Positions 8,099 through 17,365 are shown, counted from the stretch's first letter. The stretch is DNA of 64,000 nucleotides from Pseudactinotalea suaedae (GCF_009733815.1 NZ_WNXY01000011.1:124001-188000); one strand, 5' to 3'. The notes: generated from the letters alone by a model not told the origin. Numbers and translations are program-made.

Positions 8099-9220
8099 GT
8101 GGACAGGCGCGACCCGAACCTGTGGGCAGGGGCCTTCGGCCTGCTGGTGTGCCTGGGCCTCGGGCTGGTGTTCCTGCTGCTCCAGCTGCAGGGAGCGGAG
8201 TTCACGAGCGTGGCACCCGCGCTCTGGTGGGCCAGCTACGTGCTGTTCATGCTCACCCTGGTGGCGGCCCAGTGGCTCGTCGGTGTCGATCGAGTCCGGC
8301 TCGCACAGGCGCTCTTCGCCGTGCAGGTGGTGCTCGGCATCGTCATCGTCGTGACGGCGCCGGGCGCGGGATGGCTGCCGATCCTCGTCGTCTACACCGC
8401 GGCGCTGAGCGCCTATGTGGTGTCGTGGCGCGTGACGGCGGTGATCGTGGCGGCCAACACCGCGGCGGTCGCGGCCGCCAGCTGGATCTCCTCGTCGTTG
8501 GTGCTGGAGACGGTGCTCAGCGGTGGGCTGTACGCGATGCTGCAGCTCGGGACGTACTTCGCGGTGCGTGCGCAGCATCGTGAGGTGGAGATGCGGACCG
8601 CGCTCGCAGCCGCCCACGCCGAGCTCCGGGCGACCAGCACGCTGCTCGCGGAGTCCTCGCGCGCCGACGAGCGGTTGCGGATCTCGCGCGACCTGCACGA
8701 CGCCGTCGGCCATCAGCTCACGGTGCTGGCCCTCGAGCTCGAGATCGCCTCGCACCGTGCGACGCCGCCCGCGAGCGAGCACGTGGCGCGTGCCCGCGGC
8801 ATCGCCGGCGACCTGCTGGCCGACGTCCGGCAGACCGTGGGCGAGCTGCGCCGGCGGGCGCCGGACCTGCGGGACGTGCTCGAGCGGATCGTCGCCGACC
8901 TGCCCTCGCCGCGGATCCATGTGGAGGTCGCCGACGACGTCGAGCTCGACGAGATCCGCACGGTCGCCCTCGTGAGGTGCGTGCAGGAGGTGGTCACCAA
9001 CGCGATCCGCCACGCCCAGGCGGCGAACCTGTGGATCGAGGTGGCCAACGAGAGCGGGGCGGTGGTGCTGACGGCGTGGGACGACGGCCGCGGCGCCGCG
9101 CGGCTCGAGATGGGGAACGGGCTGCGCGGCATCAGCGAGCGGGTCGCGGATCTGGGTGGCGACGCCAGCTTCACCACCATGGGCGGGTTCCGGGTCGAGG
9201 CGCGGGTGCCGGTGTCGTGA
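8099..9220 (+). CDS. Sensor histidine kinase, DesK/LiaS-like
   Basis: The protein is about 373 residues. Five or six membrane segments (first LLVCLGLGLVFLLLQL) are followed by a coiled linker, then the HisKA_3 box with His200 in RISRDLHDAVGHQLTVL, the N-box VVTNAIRHAQAANLWIEV and the G-box NGLRGISERVADLGG. The GTG at 8099 was chosen because a -10-like TACGCT ends six bases before it; the alternative GTG at 8066 would add 11 polar residues. The stop overlaps the start of the response regulator by four bases. The gene is divergent from the ABC exporter operon, which this two-component system probably controls. Confidence 0.9.
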   Translation: MDRRDPNLWAGAFGLLVCLGLGLVFLLLQLQGAEFTSVAPALWWASYVLFMLTLVAAQWLVGVDRVRLAQALFAVQVVLGIVIVVTAPGAGWLPILVVYTAALSAYVVSWRVTAVIVAANTAAVAAASWISSSLVLETVLSGGLYAMLQLGTYFAVRAQHREVEMRTALAAAHAELRATSTLLAESSRADERLRISRDLHDAVGHQLTVLALELEIASHRATPPASEHVARARGIAGDLLADVRQTVGELRRRAPDLRDVLERIVADLPSPRIHVEVADDVELDEIRTVALVRCVQEVVTNAIRHAQAANLWIEVANESGAVVLTAWDDGRGAARLEMGNGLRGISERVADLGGDASFTTMGGFRVEARVPVS

Positions 9221-9867
9221 TCCGCCTGGTGGTGATCGACGACCAGACCCTGGTCCGGCAAGGCATCCGCGGTCTGCTCGAGCTTGCCGACGACGTCGAG
9301 GTGGTCGGCGAGGCCGACGACGGCATGACCGGGCTCGCCGCGATCCGCGAGCACCGGCCCGACGTGGTGCTGCTCGACCTGCGGATGCCGCGGCACGACG
9401 GCATCTGGACCCTCGAGGCGCTGCGCGCCAGCGATCTCGACGTGCCGGTCCTCGTCCTCACCACCTTCGACGACGACGACCTGGTGCTCGCCGCGATCCG
9501 CTCCGGCGCACGCGGCTATCTGCTCAAGGACGTGACCCTCGACTCGCTCGTCGGGGCGGTCCGCACGCTCGCGGAGGGTGGCACGCTCCTGCAGCCGGCG
9601 ATCACCGACCGGGTGCTGCGGGCCATCCGGGACGGCGCCGTCGGGATCGACGACGACGCCCCCCTCGTGGTGGGTGACCTCACCTCTCGGGAGGTCGAGA
9701 TCCTGCGGTTGCTCGCCGGCGGCTACTCCAACCGCGAGATCGCGGACGCCCTGCACCTGGCCGAGGGCACGGTGAAGAACCACGTGTCCACGGTGCTGCT
9801 CAAGCTCGGAGCCCGCGACCGCACTCGCGCGGTGCTCCGTGCCCTCCACCACGGCCTGCTGGAGTGA
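9217..9867 (+). CDS. NarL-family response regulator
   Basis: This 216-residue protein has a receiver domain with IDDQ at the acidic pocket, phospho-acceptor Asp54 in VLLDLRMP, and the conserved Lys in YLLKDVTLD. A LuxR-type helix-turn-helix follows: LTSREVEILRLLAGGYSN then EIADALHLAEGTVKNHVSTV. The GTG start overlaps the kinase stop (GTGA), so stoichiometric expression with the kinase is expected. Its likely targets include the divergent ABC exporter operon at 6992-7948, a common arrangement in actinobacteria, but no inverted repeat was recognised there with confidence. Confidence 0.95.
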   Translation: MIRLVVIDDQTLVRQGIRGLLELADDVEVVGEADDGMTGLAAIREHRPDVVLLDLRMPRHDGIWTLEALRASDLDVPVLVLTTFDDDDLVLAAIRSGARGYLLKDVTLDSLVGAVRTLAEGGTLLQPAITDRVLRAIRDGAVGIDDDAPLVVGDLTSREVEILRLLAGGYSNREIADALHLAEGTVKNHVSTVLLKLGARDRTRAVLRALHHGLLE

Positions 9868-9901
9868 GGGGCTGTCGGTGGCCTCCACCACGATGGTGCG
9901 C

Positions 9902-10276
9902 ATGGACAGTCACACGCACCGCATCCCGCACTCGATCGACTACATCGAGATCACTGTCACCGACATGCAGGCCGCCCAAGACTTCTACGGCCGTGCCTTC
10001 GGATGGGAGTTCACGGCGTACGGGGATGGCTACGCGGGGATCCGCACGGCCGCCGAGAGAGGCGGCGACGAAGCCGGTGGTCTCGCGCTGGCGCCCGAGG
10101 TCACGGGCGGTGGCCCGCTCGTGCTGCTGTACAGCGACGACCTGGAGGCCACGCTCGCCGCGGTGACGGCGGCCGGCGGCCTCATCGTCAACGGTCCCTA
10201 CGAGTTTCCCGGCGGGCGTCGCTTCCACTTCACCGACCCCGCGGGGAACGAGCTCGGGGTGTGGGCGCTGCAGTAG
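9902..10276 (+). CDS. VOC-superfamily (glyoxalase/dioxygenase fold) protein
   Basis: The 124-residue single-domain protein starts with HSIDYIEITVTDMQAAQDFY, then GRAFGWEFT, and ends with FTDPAGNELGVWAL, the beta-alpha-beta-beta-beta halves of a vicinal-oxygen-chelate fold. The final EL-GVW Glu and the first-strand region are where metal ligands sit in active members, but His is replaced at the start (IEIT), so catalysis is uncertain. Members of this subgroup are usually annotated as lactoylglutathione-lyase-like proteins of unknown substrate. An ATG three codons upstream (9893) is an alternative start. It follows the response regulator by 34 bases on the same strand. Confidence 0.85.
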   Translation: MDSHTHRIPHSIDYIEITVTDMQAAQDFYGRAFGWEFTAYGDGYAGIRTAAERGGDEAGGLALAPEVTGGGPLVLLYSDDLEATLAAVTAAGGLIVNGPYEFPGGRRFHFTDPAGNELGVWALQ

Positions 10277-10324
10277 GTTCCCAGGGACATCCGTCCCGCT
10301 CGCCAGTGCTTCTCGAAGGCTCCT

Positions 10325-11533
10325 GTGCTCGCCACCCCGCTCGCGCGCCGCAACGCGCTCTTCGCCCTGTTCTTCCTTCCGGGCATCACCATGTCCTCGT
10401 GGGTCACCCGCACGCCCGACGTGCGTGACCTGGTCGAGGCCTCGACGGCGCAGATGGGGTTGATCCTGTTCGGCCTCTCGGTCGGGTCGATGATCGGGAT
10501 CCTCGCTGCCGGGCCGCTGCTCGCGCGCCTCGGGGCGCGCACGCTGATCCTCGCCGGGACGTCCTCGATCGCCGTCGGCGCTGTGGTGGTCGGGGTCGGG
10601 GCTGGCCTGGGGTCCGGCGTGGTCGTGGCCATCGGCCTCGGCATGTTCGGCCTCGGCATGGGCGGTGGTGAGATCGCGCTCAACGTCGAGGGCGCGCAGG
10701 TCGAGCGCCTGCTCGGGCGCTCGACGATGCCGGCGATGCACGGGTTCTTCTCGCTCGGCACGGTCGTGGGCGGGATCTGCGGCATGGTGCTGACCGCCAT
10801 CGGCTTCCCGGTGCTCGCCCACCAGGTGATCGTCGGCATCATCGTGCTCGCGGTGCTGGCGCTCGCGATCCGTCCGGTGCCGGCCAAGGGCGGCCGCCGT
10901 GCGCCTGCGGACCCTGCCGGTGCTGCCGACGTCCCGCGCGCCCCGGTCTGGCGGGACAGCCGGCTGCTGCTGATCGGTGCGATCATCCTCGCGCTCGCGA
11001 TGGCCGAGGGCACCGCGAACGACTGGCTGCCGCTCGTCATGGTCGACGGACACGGCTTCGACCCGGCGCTCGGGTCCGGGGTCTACGTGGTCTTCGCCGC
11101 GGCGATGACCGCCGGGCGTTTCGTCGGAGGCTGGTTCGTCGACCGGGTCGGCCGCGCCGTGGTGCTGTGCGCCAGCGCGCTGGCCGGCGGTGCAGGGCTG
11201 GCGCTGGTGATCTTCGTGGACAACCAGGCCGTCGCCGCCTCGGCGGCCATCCTCTGGGGGCTCGGCGCCTCGCTCGGGTTCCCCGTGGCGCTCTCCGCCG
11301 CAGCCGACTCGGGCGAGGACTCCGCGGCCCGCGTCACGCTCGCGGCGATCGTCGGCTACATCGCCTTCCTCGTGGGCCCGCCCACCCTCGGCTTCCTGGG
11401 CGAGGCGTACGGGCTGCGGCCGGCGCTGATCGTGGTGCTGGTTCTGGTGCTGGCAGCCGCGCTGGTGACGCCTGCCGCACGTGCCCGGCCCGCACCGGAG
11501 CCCGAGCCCGAGCCCGAACGTGAGCGTGTCTGA
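10325..11533 (+). CDS. MFS transporter, YbjJ/FucP-like
   Basis: The 402-residue protein has 12 predicted membrane segments and the short loop layout of the YbjJ/FHS-like group: RRNALFALFFLPGITMSSWV at the N-terminus, LGLGMGGGEIALNVEGAQVE-like segment 4 (NVEGAQVERLLGRSTMPAMH), and a charged central loop near residue 195. The GTG start has GAAGG eight bases upstream. The tail is an EPEPEPEPER repeat with no membrane segment. Related carriers include the E. coli YbjJ family and sugar transporters; direction and substrate are unknown. Confidence 0.88.
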   Translation: MLATPLARRNALFALFFLPGITMSSWVTRTPDVRDLVEASTAQMGLILFGLSVGSMIGILAAGPLLARLGARTLILAGTSSIAVGAVVVGVGAGLGSGVVVAIGLGMFGLGMGGGEIALNVEGAQVERLLGRSTMPAMHGFFSLGTVVGGICGMVLTAIGFPVLAHQVIVGIIVLAVLALAIRPVPAKGGRRAPADPAGAADVPRAPVWRDSRLLLIGAIILALAMAEGTANDWLPLVMVDGHGFDPALGSGVYVVFAAAMTAGRFVGGWFVDRVGRAVVLCASALAGGAGLALVIFVDNQAVAASAAILWGLGASLGFPVALSAAADSGEDSAARVTLAAIVGYIAFLVGPPTLGFLGEAYGLRPALIVVLVLVLAAALVTPAARARPAPEPEPEPERERV

Positions 11534-11626
11534 ACGCGTCGGACTGCGTAGGCTGACAGCGGCTGGATCGGCATGGTCGGGGATCGGTCGGGCACAGCCG
11601 ACTCCACGACGTTGAGAGGCAGCACC

Positions 11627-11977
11627 ATGAGCGACTCACCGCACCTCGACACCGCGGCTGTGCCGAGCGGGTCCGGCTGTCAGGAGTGCGAGGCCGCCGG
11701 TGGCTGGTGGGTCCACCTGCGCCGGTGCGCCGCCTGCGGCCACATCGGCTGCTGCGACTCCTCGGTGGGACAGCACGCCACGGGTCACTTCCGTGAGACC
11801 GGGCACGAGCTGATGCGGACGTTCGAGCCCGGCGAGGACTGGTTCTGGAACTTCCGCACCGAGAGCGTCGTGGCCGGACCGGAGCTCGCGCCACCGCTCG
11901 CGCACCCGGCGGATCAGCCCACGCCCGGCCCGGCAGGGCGCGTGCCGACGGACTGGCGCGACCGCATCCATCGGTGA
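11627..11977 (+). CDS. UBP-type zinc finger domain protein
   Basis: This 116-residue protein is almost entirely a zf-UBP domain: CQECEAAGGWWVHLRRC, AACGHIGCCDSS, then QHATGHFRETGHELMRTFEP, with the spaced Cys and His residues that bind zinc. In eukaryotes the fold binds ubiquitin tails; bacterial members are common in actinobacteria and have no established role. The ATG was chosen over an upstream in-frame ATG at 11573 because GAGAGG sits eight bases before it. A -10-like TAGGCT occurs at 11549. Confidence 0.9.
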   Translation: MSDSPHLDTAAVPSGSGCQECEAAGGWWVHLRRCAACGHIGCCDSSVGQHATGHFRETGHELMRTFEPGEDWFWNFRTESVVAGPELAPPLAHPADQPTPGPAGRVPTDWRDRIHR

Positions 11978-12120
11978 GGTCGGTGGCACGGCCGGCACCC
12001 CTACCCGCGCACGACCGGGGTGCGACGGGCCGAGGAGCCGGCACGTAGCAGACCACCACCGGGAACGGAACCCCCGCGTCACCGTTTCTGCTGTGGGAGC
12101 GCCGTGTTAGGAAGGAACGC

Positions 12121-13809
12121 ATGCTGCGGAGACTCCCCAGACACGCTGTCCGAACCACCGCCGTCGCCGGCGCGGCCGCACTGCTTCTCGCAGGTGCCTC
12201 GGCTGCCGTCGCCGACACGACCACCGATCAGCAGGACCAGCCGCCCCTAGCCGCCCAGGTGGAGGCGCCGGTCCCTGAGATCGCCTGGAAACCCTGCGAG
12301 GGTGAGGGGCTCGAGGCCTTCGACTGCGCCGCCGTCGAGGTCCCGACCGACTACGACGAGCCCGAGGGCGAGACCACCACGATCGCCCTCACGCGGCTCC
12401 CCGCCACCGATCCGGACCAGCGGATCGGGAGCCTGTTCGTCAACTTCGGCGGACCCGGCGGCCCCGGTGTCGCGACGATGCACCAGCTCGGTGGGCCGTT
12501 CCTCGACCCGCAGGTGCACGCCCAGTTCGACGTCGTCGGCTTCGACCCGCGCGGCGTCGGGCTCTCGGACCCCGTGACCTGCTTCCCCGACCAGGCGAGC
12601 GAGAACGCATTCATCGCGGACACCCCGGCATTCCCGATGACCACGCGTGAGCGGGCCCAGATGCTCGCGACCTTCGGCACGATCTCGGCGACCTGCGAGC
12701 TGCTGTCCGGCGACCGGATCGAGCACGCCTCCACCGCGAACGTCGCCCGCGACATGGACCTGCTGCGGCAGGCGGTCGGTGACGAGCAGCTCAGCTACCT
12801 CGGCTACTCCTACGGCAGCATCCTCGGCGCCACCTACTCCGCGCTGTTCCCCGACAACGTCCGCGCGCTCGCCATCGACGGCACCCTCGACCCCGAGGGC
12901 TGGTCCGGCGGCGAGGGGTCGGTCGGCTACCGCACCGGTCAGGGAGCGGCCGCCGCCGAGGTCTTCGACGAGTTCCTCGCCGTCTGCGCCGAGGCCGGAC
13001 CGGAGAGCTGCGCGCTCGCTGCGCTCGGTGACCCGGGCGAGGTGGTCGAGGACGTCTTCACCCAGCTGCAGGAGCAGCCGGTCGAGATCCCGCTGCCCGA
13101 CGGCACCACCGTCGAGCTCGGCTACGACGACGCCGTGGCGATGGCGTTCAGCGCCCTCTACTCGCCGGCGCTGTGGGGAGACCTCGCCGCGACGTTCGCG
13201 GCGCTCGCCGTCCCGCAGCAGCAGTCGATGGCGGCGCAGCGATCCACCGACGACATCGACTCGATCGGTGACCTTCTGCGCCGTCTCGGCCTGATCGAGG
13301 ACTACTCGGGCATCGGAGGCGCGCTCGCCAGCATGTGCGTGGACGGCGAGCACCCGCTCAAGCCGTGGGAGTACCAGGCGCACGCGGACGCAGCCGATGC
13401 CGAGGCCCCGCACTTCGGGCGCTACCGCGCCTGGGTCGGGCTCCAGTGCGAGTTCGTCAGCTTCACCGACGAGGATGCCTACACGGGTCCGTGGGAGCAG
13501 ACGACCGAGGCGCCGGTGCTGGTGATCGGCACCCGCTACGACCCGGCCACGCCGTACGGCCAGACCCAGCCGTACGCGGACAGGTTCGCCGACGCCAGCG
13601 TGCTGACCGTCGAGGGCTACGGCCACGGCACCCTCGGGATCAGCACCTGCGCCAACGCCGCGATCGCCGGTTACCTCGTGGATCTCGACGCCACCGACGG
13701 CGCCACCTGCGAGCAGGACATCGCACCGTTCCAGGCACCGCCCGGGGAGGCCGAGCTCGAGGAGAGCCCGCTGCTGATGGCCCCGATCGCTGGACTGCCC
13801 GGGCTGTAG
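12121..13809 (+). CDS. Secreted alpha/beta hydrolase, tripeptidyl-aminopeptidase (TAP/SlpD-like) family
   Basis: The 562-residue precursor begins with a twin-arginine-free Sec signal peptide (RTTAVAGAAALLLAGASAAVA, cleavage near residue 31). The mature part has the oxyanion-loop motif NFGGPGGPG, the FDPRGVGLSDP strand, the nucleophile elbow GYSYGS, and a TAP-type C-terminal domain with Asp in GTRYDPATPY and His in GYGHG, completing a Ser-Asp-His triad. Family members release tripeptides or cleave esters outside the cell. AAGGAA lies six bases before the ATG. The gene stands alone, with a hairpin terminator after it. Confidence 0.93.
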   Translation: MLRRLPRHAVRTTAVAGAAALLLAGASAAVADTTTDQQDQPPLAAQVEAPVPEIAWKPCEGEGLEAFDCAAVEVPTDYDEPEGETTTIALTRLPATDPDQRIGSLFVNFGGPGGPGVATMHQLGGPFLDPQVHAQFDVVGFDPRGVGLSDPVTCFPDQASENAFIADTPAFPMTTRERAQMLATFGTISATCELLSGDRIEHASTANVARDMDLLRQAVGDEQLSYLGYSYGSILGATYSALFPDNVRALAIDGTLDPEGWSGGEGSVGYRTGQGAAAAEVFDEFLAVCAEAGPESCALAALGDPGEVVEDVFTQLQEQPVEIPLPDGTTVELGYDDAVAMAFSALYSPALWGDLAATFAALAVPQQQSMAAQRSTDDIDSIGDLLRRLGLIEDYSGIGGALASMCVDGEHPLKPWEYQAHADAADAEAPHFGRYRAWVGLQCEFVSFTDEDAYTGPWEQTTEAPVLVIGTRYDPATPYGQTQPYADRFADASVLTVEGYGHGTLGISTCANAAIAGYLVDLDATDGATCEQDIAPFQAPPGEAELEESPLLMAPIAGLPGL

Positions 13810-13824
13810 GCCCGCCGTGCCGGG

Positions 13825-13855
13825 CGGCGGGGGCTCTCAGGGGGAGCCTCCGCCG
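13825..13855. terminator. Bidirectional hairpin between convergent genes
   Basis: Arms CGGCGGGGGCTC and GAGCCTCCGCCG (one G-T pair) enclose a seven-base loop. It lies between the TAP-like hydrolase stop at 13809 and the stop of the ferritin-like gene at 13865, so it can serve both strands. Confidence 0.6.
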
Positions 13856-13864
13856 TCCGCAGGT

Positions 13865-14650
13865 TCACCTGATGCCGAGGCGTCCGAAGGCGGACCGGAA
13901 CGGCGTGACGGTGCCGAGGCCGGGCAGCCGCTGCAGGCGTTTGTCGAGCTTGTCGAGGTCGTCCGCGCGACCTCCGAACAGGTGCCCCATCACGTGCTGG
14001 ACCTCGGGCTCGTCCATGATCCCGGAGCCCACGGGCTTCCACACCTTCTCCAGGATCAGGCGCACCAGCGTCTGGGCGCGGGTCGAGGCTTCGAGACGCT
14101 CGCGCGCCTGCGTGGTGTAGAAGGCGACGTGCCGCGTCTCCTGCTGGGAGATCCGCTGCAGCAGCACGGACAGCGTCGGGTGCTCGTTCAGCTCGGCCAG
14201 CCGGCGGTAGGCGGCCACCGCGGAGAGCTCGTTCGCGGCGCCCCACGTCATGTGGACCGCCACGAAGTCCGGCCCGATGAGGTTGGAGAGCGCCGACTGC
14301 TTGAGAGTCCCCAGCGCCAGCCGCCACCCCAGCTTGACGCGCTTGGCCTTCAGCTCGTCGTAGTCGACGACGATCCCGTGCCGCGCCAGCACCGCGGCGA
14401 GCGCCTCGCCGTGCCAGAACTCCTCGCGGTTCCACATCGTCATGAAACCGGCCGCGTCCTCCTCGCGGTGCGAGGGCGTCACGAGCATGTCTCGCAGGAA
14501 GCAGGACGTGTGGTACTCGACGTCGCACATGTAGCGCAGCGTGCGCAGCGTCGCCCCATCGAGCGGGCGCTCCTCGAAGGCGTCGAAGTCGAGGTCGTGC
14601 CAGGTCACCGCCTCGGAGGTCTCGGCGAAGGTGTCGAGGTCAAAGGCCAT
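13865..14650 (-). CDS. Ferritin-like diiron protein (active-type member of a paralogous pair)
   Basis: This 261-residue, mostly helical protein shows four metal-ligand helices in the order Glu (CDVEYH), ExxH (REEFWHGEA), Glu (ANELSAV) and ExxH (QQETRHVAFY). This is the set found in acyl-ACP-desaturase- and ribonucleotide-reductase-type diiron carboxylate proteins. The C-terminal part has VWKPVGSGIMDEPEVQHVMG. The ATG has GGAGAGGA upstream and overlaps the preceding gene by 11 bases. That neighbour is a homologue that lacks both ExxH motifs. An oxygen-activating enzyme (hydroxylase or desaturase) is likely; the substrate is unknown. Confidence 0.85.
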   Translation of the reverse strand: MAFDLDTFAETSEAVTWHDLDFDAFEERPLDGATLRTLRYMCDVEYHTSCFLRDMLVTPSHREEDAAGFMTMWNREEFWHGEALAAVLARHGIVVDYDELKAKRVKLGWRLALGTLKQSALSNLIGPDFVAVHMTWGAANELSAVAAYRRLAELNEHPTLSVLLQRISQQETRHVAFYTTQARERLEASTRAQTLVRLILEKVWKPVGSGIMDEPEVQHVMGHLFGGRADDLDKLDKRLQRLPGLGTVTPFRSAFGRLGIR

Positions 14651-15527
14651 GAGTATTCCTCTCCGGGGCGGCACGACGACGGCGGCGTGCCCGCAGGACC
14701 AGGTCGAGCGCCGGCGTCGGGCGGCCGGGCAGGATCGCACCCACCGCCAGGTCGGAGGCCTCCAGGTCCGCCAGCGCTGCCGGCGTGTCGAAGATCGAGC
14801 TGAGCGCCTGCACCTCGGCCGCGTCGGCGACCCCGACGGCCCGCAACGGTGCCCAGGGCCGGCTGAGCATGACGACGGCACTGGCACGCTCCGCCGTCGA
14901 GCGCTCGACACGAGCGCGCGTCTCGGCACGGAAGAAGTCCACGAAGTCGGTGCGGCGAGCGATGATCTCCCCGACGGCGTCGCTCGCCTCTCCCTCGAGT
15001 CGTGCCCTGACGGCGGCGAGACCGGCGCGAAGGGCGCCTTCCTGGACCGCCATCCTGGCGACGTGACCCGCCGCCAGCGGTTCGCCGAGCACTCCGCCGA
15101 CCACGGGGGAGACCAGGGGCAGGAACCGGTCGATGCCGTAGCTGCGGATCCGCGCCGAGAGCGGTCGCCGACCGTTTGCCTGCAGCGGCCGGCCGGCTGC
15201 CGTGAGCAGGTCGCGCGCGGCGCGTGCGAGCCAGTACCGCTCGTACGCCCAGGTCGCGAGGAAGGCCGTGATCCGCGTCTCGTTGCCGGTCCAGGAGGTC
15301 AGCAGCGACCGCATCTCGGCGAGCGCCGCGACCTCGAGCCGCCACAGGAACGCCAGATCGCGGGCGGCGCGGCCGGAGATCACCGGACCCGACGCGCTCA
15401 CGTGGATGCGGCCACGCGCGCCCCGGACGTACTTGTCGACGTCGAAGTCGGTGCGGACCACCGGGCGGGTCGAGCCGTCGGAATGGAGGTGGCCGTCGGC
15501 GCGGTAACCAGGTGGGGCGTCAGTCAT
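14640..15527 (-). CDS. Degenerate ferritin-like paralogue of the downstream diiron protein
   Basis: The 295-residue protein aligns with its downstream neighbour: WAYERYWLARA against WNREEFWHGEA, and PWAPLRAVGVADAAEVQALS against VWKPVGSGIMDEPEVQHVMG, with equal spacing between the first-helix Glu and this Trp (27 residues). At the metal positions the first ExxH becomes R-Y-W-L and the second becomes R-x-x-F. The first- and third-helix Glu residues appear kept. It should therefore not bind a normal diiron centre. The N-terminal ~60 residues (ADGHLHSDGS, VDKYVRGARG) are extra. The 11-base overlap indicates coupled expression, and a heteromeric partner or scaffold role is the simplest inference. 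Confidence 0.8.
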   Translation of the reverse strand: MTDAPPGYRADGHLHSDGSTRPVVRTDFDVDKYVRGARGRIHVSASGPVISGRAARDLAFLWRLEVAALAEMRSLLTSWTGNETRITAFLATWAYERYWLARAARDLLTAAGRPLQANGRRPLSARIRSYGIDRFLPLVSPVVGGVLGEPLAAGHVARMAVQEGALRAGLAAVRARLEGEASDAVGEIIARRTDFVDFFRAETRARVERSTAERASAVVMLSRPWAPLRAVGVADAAEVQALSSIFDTPAALADLEASDLAVGAILPGRPTPALDLVLRARRRRRAAPERNTHGL

Positions 15528-15820
15528 CAGCACACCACCCGCCGGAGCGTGCCTGGCACCCGGGCCGCGCGCAGCGCGCACCGCTCACGCATGGGAACAT
15601 CGTAGGGACATGACTGGTGTTCGCCACCGTGACGCGATCGGATGGGTGTGACTTCGAGTCTGTGTACGGGGGGATCTGCGCGGACGGGACCGTGCCGGCG
15701 GCGGCGTCGGTAGGCTGGGTGCCCGGGTCGAGATCCCGATCGTCCCGTCCGGATGTGCGCAGCGTGGCGTGCTGAACTCCTTTCCGGCGCTCCGGCGTCG
15801 AACCACCCGCAAGGACCCAC

Positions 15821-17365
15821 GTGTCGCACAGCCCCGACAGCCACGCCGTGCCCCGCCCGACCCCGGCCGACGGCCCGCCCGAGGCCGACGAGTCGTTCTC
15901 CGTCCGCGCGGCACTCCGCTCGCCGAGGCGGCTGCGCATCGAGGTCCTCGGCGGGCTCGTCGTGGCCCTGGCGCTGATCCCCGAGGCGATCGCGTTCTCG
16001 ATCATCGCCGGTGTCGACCCGCGCGTCGGTCTGTTCGCCTCCTTCACGATGGCCGTGACGATCGCGATCGTGGGCGGGCGGCCGGCGATGATCTCGGCGG
16101 CGACCGGCGCGGTCGCGCTGGTGGTGGCGCCGGTCGTCGCCTCGCACGGTGTCGACTACCTCGTCGCGACCGTGATCCTGGGCGGCGTGATGCAGGTGCT
16201 GCTCGGCGTGCTCGGGGTGGCCAAGCTGATGCGGTTCATCCCTCGTTCGGTGATGATCGGCTTCGTCAACGCGCTCGCGATCCTCATCTTCGTGGCCCAG
16301 CTGCCGCACCTGATCGACGTGCCCTGGCAGGTGTACCCGCTGCTGGTGGCAGGCCTCGTGATCATGGTGCTGCTGCCGCGCTGGACGAAGGCGGTGCCGG
16401 CGCCGCTGGTGGCGATCGTGCTGCTGACCGGGCTCACCGTGCTGGCAGGCATCGACGTCCCGACGGTCGGCGACGAGGGCGAGCTGCCCGAGTCGCTGCC
16501 GCAGCTGCTGCTCCCGGACGTGCCGCTGACGTTCGAGACGCTGCAGGTCATCGCGCCCTACGCGCTGGCCATGGCGCTCGTGGGTCTGCTCGAGTCGCTG
16601 CTGACCGCCAAGCTGGTCGACGACGTCACGGACACCCACTCCAACAAGACCCGGGAGGCGTGGGGCCAGGGTGTCGCGAACGTCGTGACCGGCTTCTTCG
16701 GCGGCATGGGCGGCTGCGCGATGATCGGCCAGACCATGATCAACGTGAAGATCTCGGGTGCGCGCACCCGGATCTCGACGTTCCTGGCCGGGGCGTTCCT
16801 GCTCGCCCTGGTGGTCGGGCTGGGTGACGTGGTCGCGATCATGCCGATGGCTGCCCTGGTCGCGGTGATGGTGATGGTGTCGGTCGGCACGTTCGACTGG
16901 CACTCGATCCGACCCGCCACGCTCAGGCGGATGCCGCGCTCGGAGACCGCGGTGATGATCGCGACGGTCGCGGTCACGGTGGCGACCAGCAACCTCGCGT
17001 TCGGGGTGATCGCGGGCGTGCTCGTGGCGATGGTGCTGTTCGCGCGCCGCGTCGCGCACATCACGAGCGTGACCCGTCTCGATGCCGGCGACGACGACGA
17101 CGAGCGGGTCTACGCCGTCGAGGGTGAGCTGTTCTTCGCCTCCTCCAACGACCTCGTCTACCAGTTCGACTACAACGCGGACCCGAAGAGCGTCGTCATC
17201 GACATGTCGAAGGCGCACATCTGGGACGCATCCACGGTGGCCACGCTCGACGCGATCACGCAGAAGTACGCGCGCAAGGGCAAGACGGTCACGATCGTGG
17301 GGATGAACCGGGACAGCGAGGCGCGCCACACCCGGCTCGCCGGGAAGCTCGGCGCCGGCGAGTAG
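15821..17365 (+). CDS. SulP-family anion permease with STAS domain
   Basis: The 514-residue protein has the SLC26/SulP membrane domain (LGGLVVALALIPEAIAFSII, AGVDPRVGLFASF, GGRPAMISAATGAVALVV) followed by a short C-terminal STAS domain from about residue 420, with SVVIDMSKAHIWDASTVATL. The domain carries the D-S-x-x-x-x-x-D-x-S core at its nucleotide-binding edge. Sulfate, bicarbonate or dicarboxylate are known substrates of the family; this short form resembles bacterial bicarbonate/sulfate-type members. The start is GTG. The leader of about 100 bases follows a -10-like TAGGCT at 15711. It is divergent from the ferritin-like pair. Confidence 0.94.
   Translation: MSHSPDSHAVPRPTPADGPPEADESFSVRAALRSPRRLRIEVLGGLVVALALIPEAIAFSIIAGVDPRVGLFASFTMAVTIAIVGGRPAMISAATGAVALVVAPVVASHGVDYLVATVILGGVMQVLLGVLGVAKLMRFIPRSVMIGFVNALAILIFVAQLPHLIDVPWQVYPLLVAGLVIMVLLPRWTKAVPAPLVAIVLLTGLTVLAGIDVPTVGDEGELPESLPQLLLPDVPLTFETLQVIAPYALAMALVGLLESLLTAKLVDDVTDTHSNKTREAWGQGVANVVTGFFGGMGGCAMIGQTMINVKISGARTRISTFLAGAFLLALVVGLGDVVAIMPMAALVAVMVMVSVGTFDWHSIRPATLRRMPRSETAVMIATVAVTVATSNLAFGVIAGVLVAMVLFARRVAHITSVTRLDAGDDDDERVYAVEGELFFASSNDLVYQFDYNADPKSVVIDMSKAHIWDASTVATLDAITQKYARKGKTVTIVGMNRDSEARHTRLAGKLGAGE

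Noticed and set aside
9800-11053. 417-codon frame opposite the response regulator, VOC and MFS genes
   Set aside because: No similarity or ribosome-binding site; it crosses three well-supported genes.
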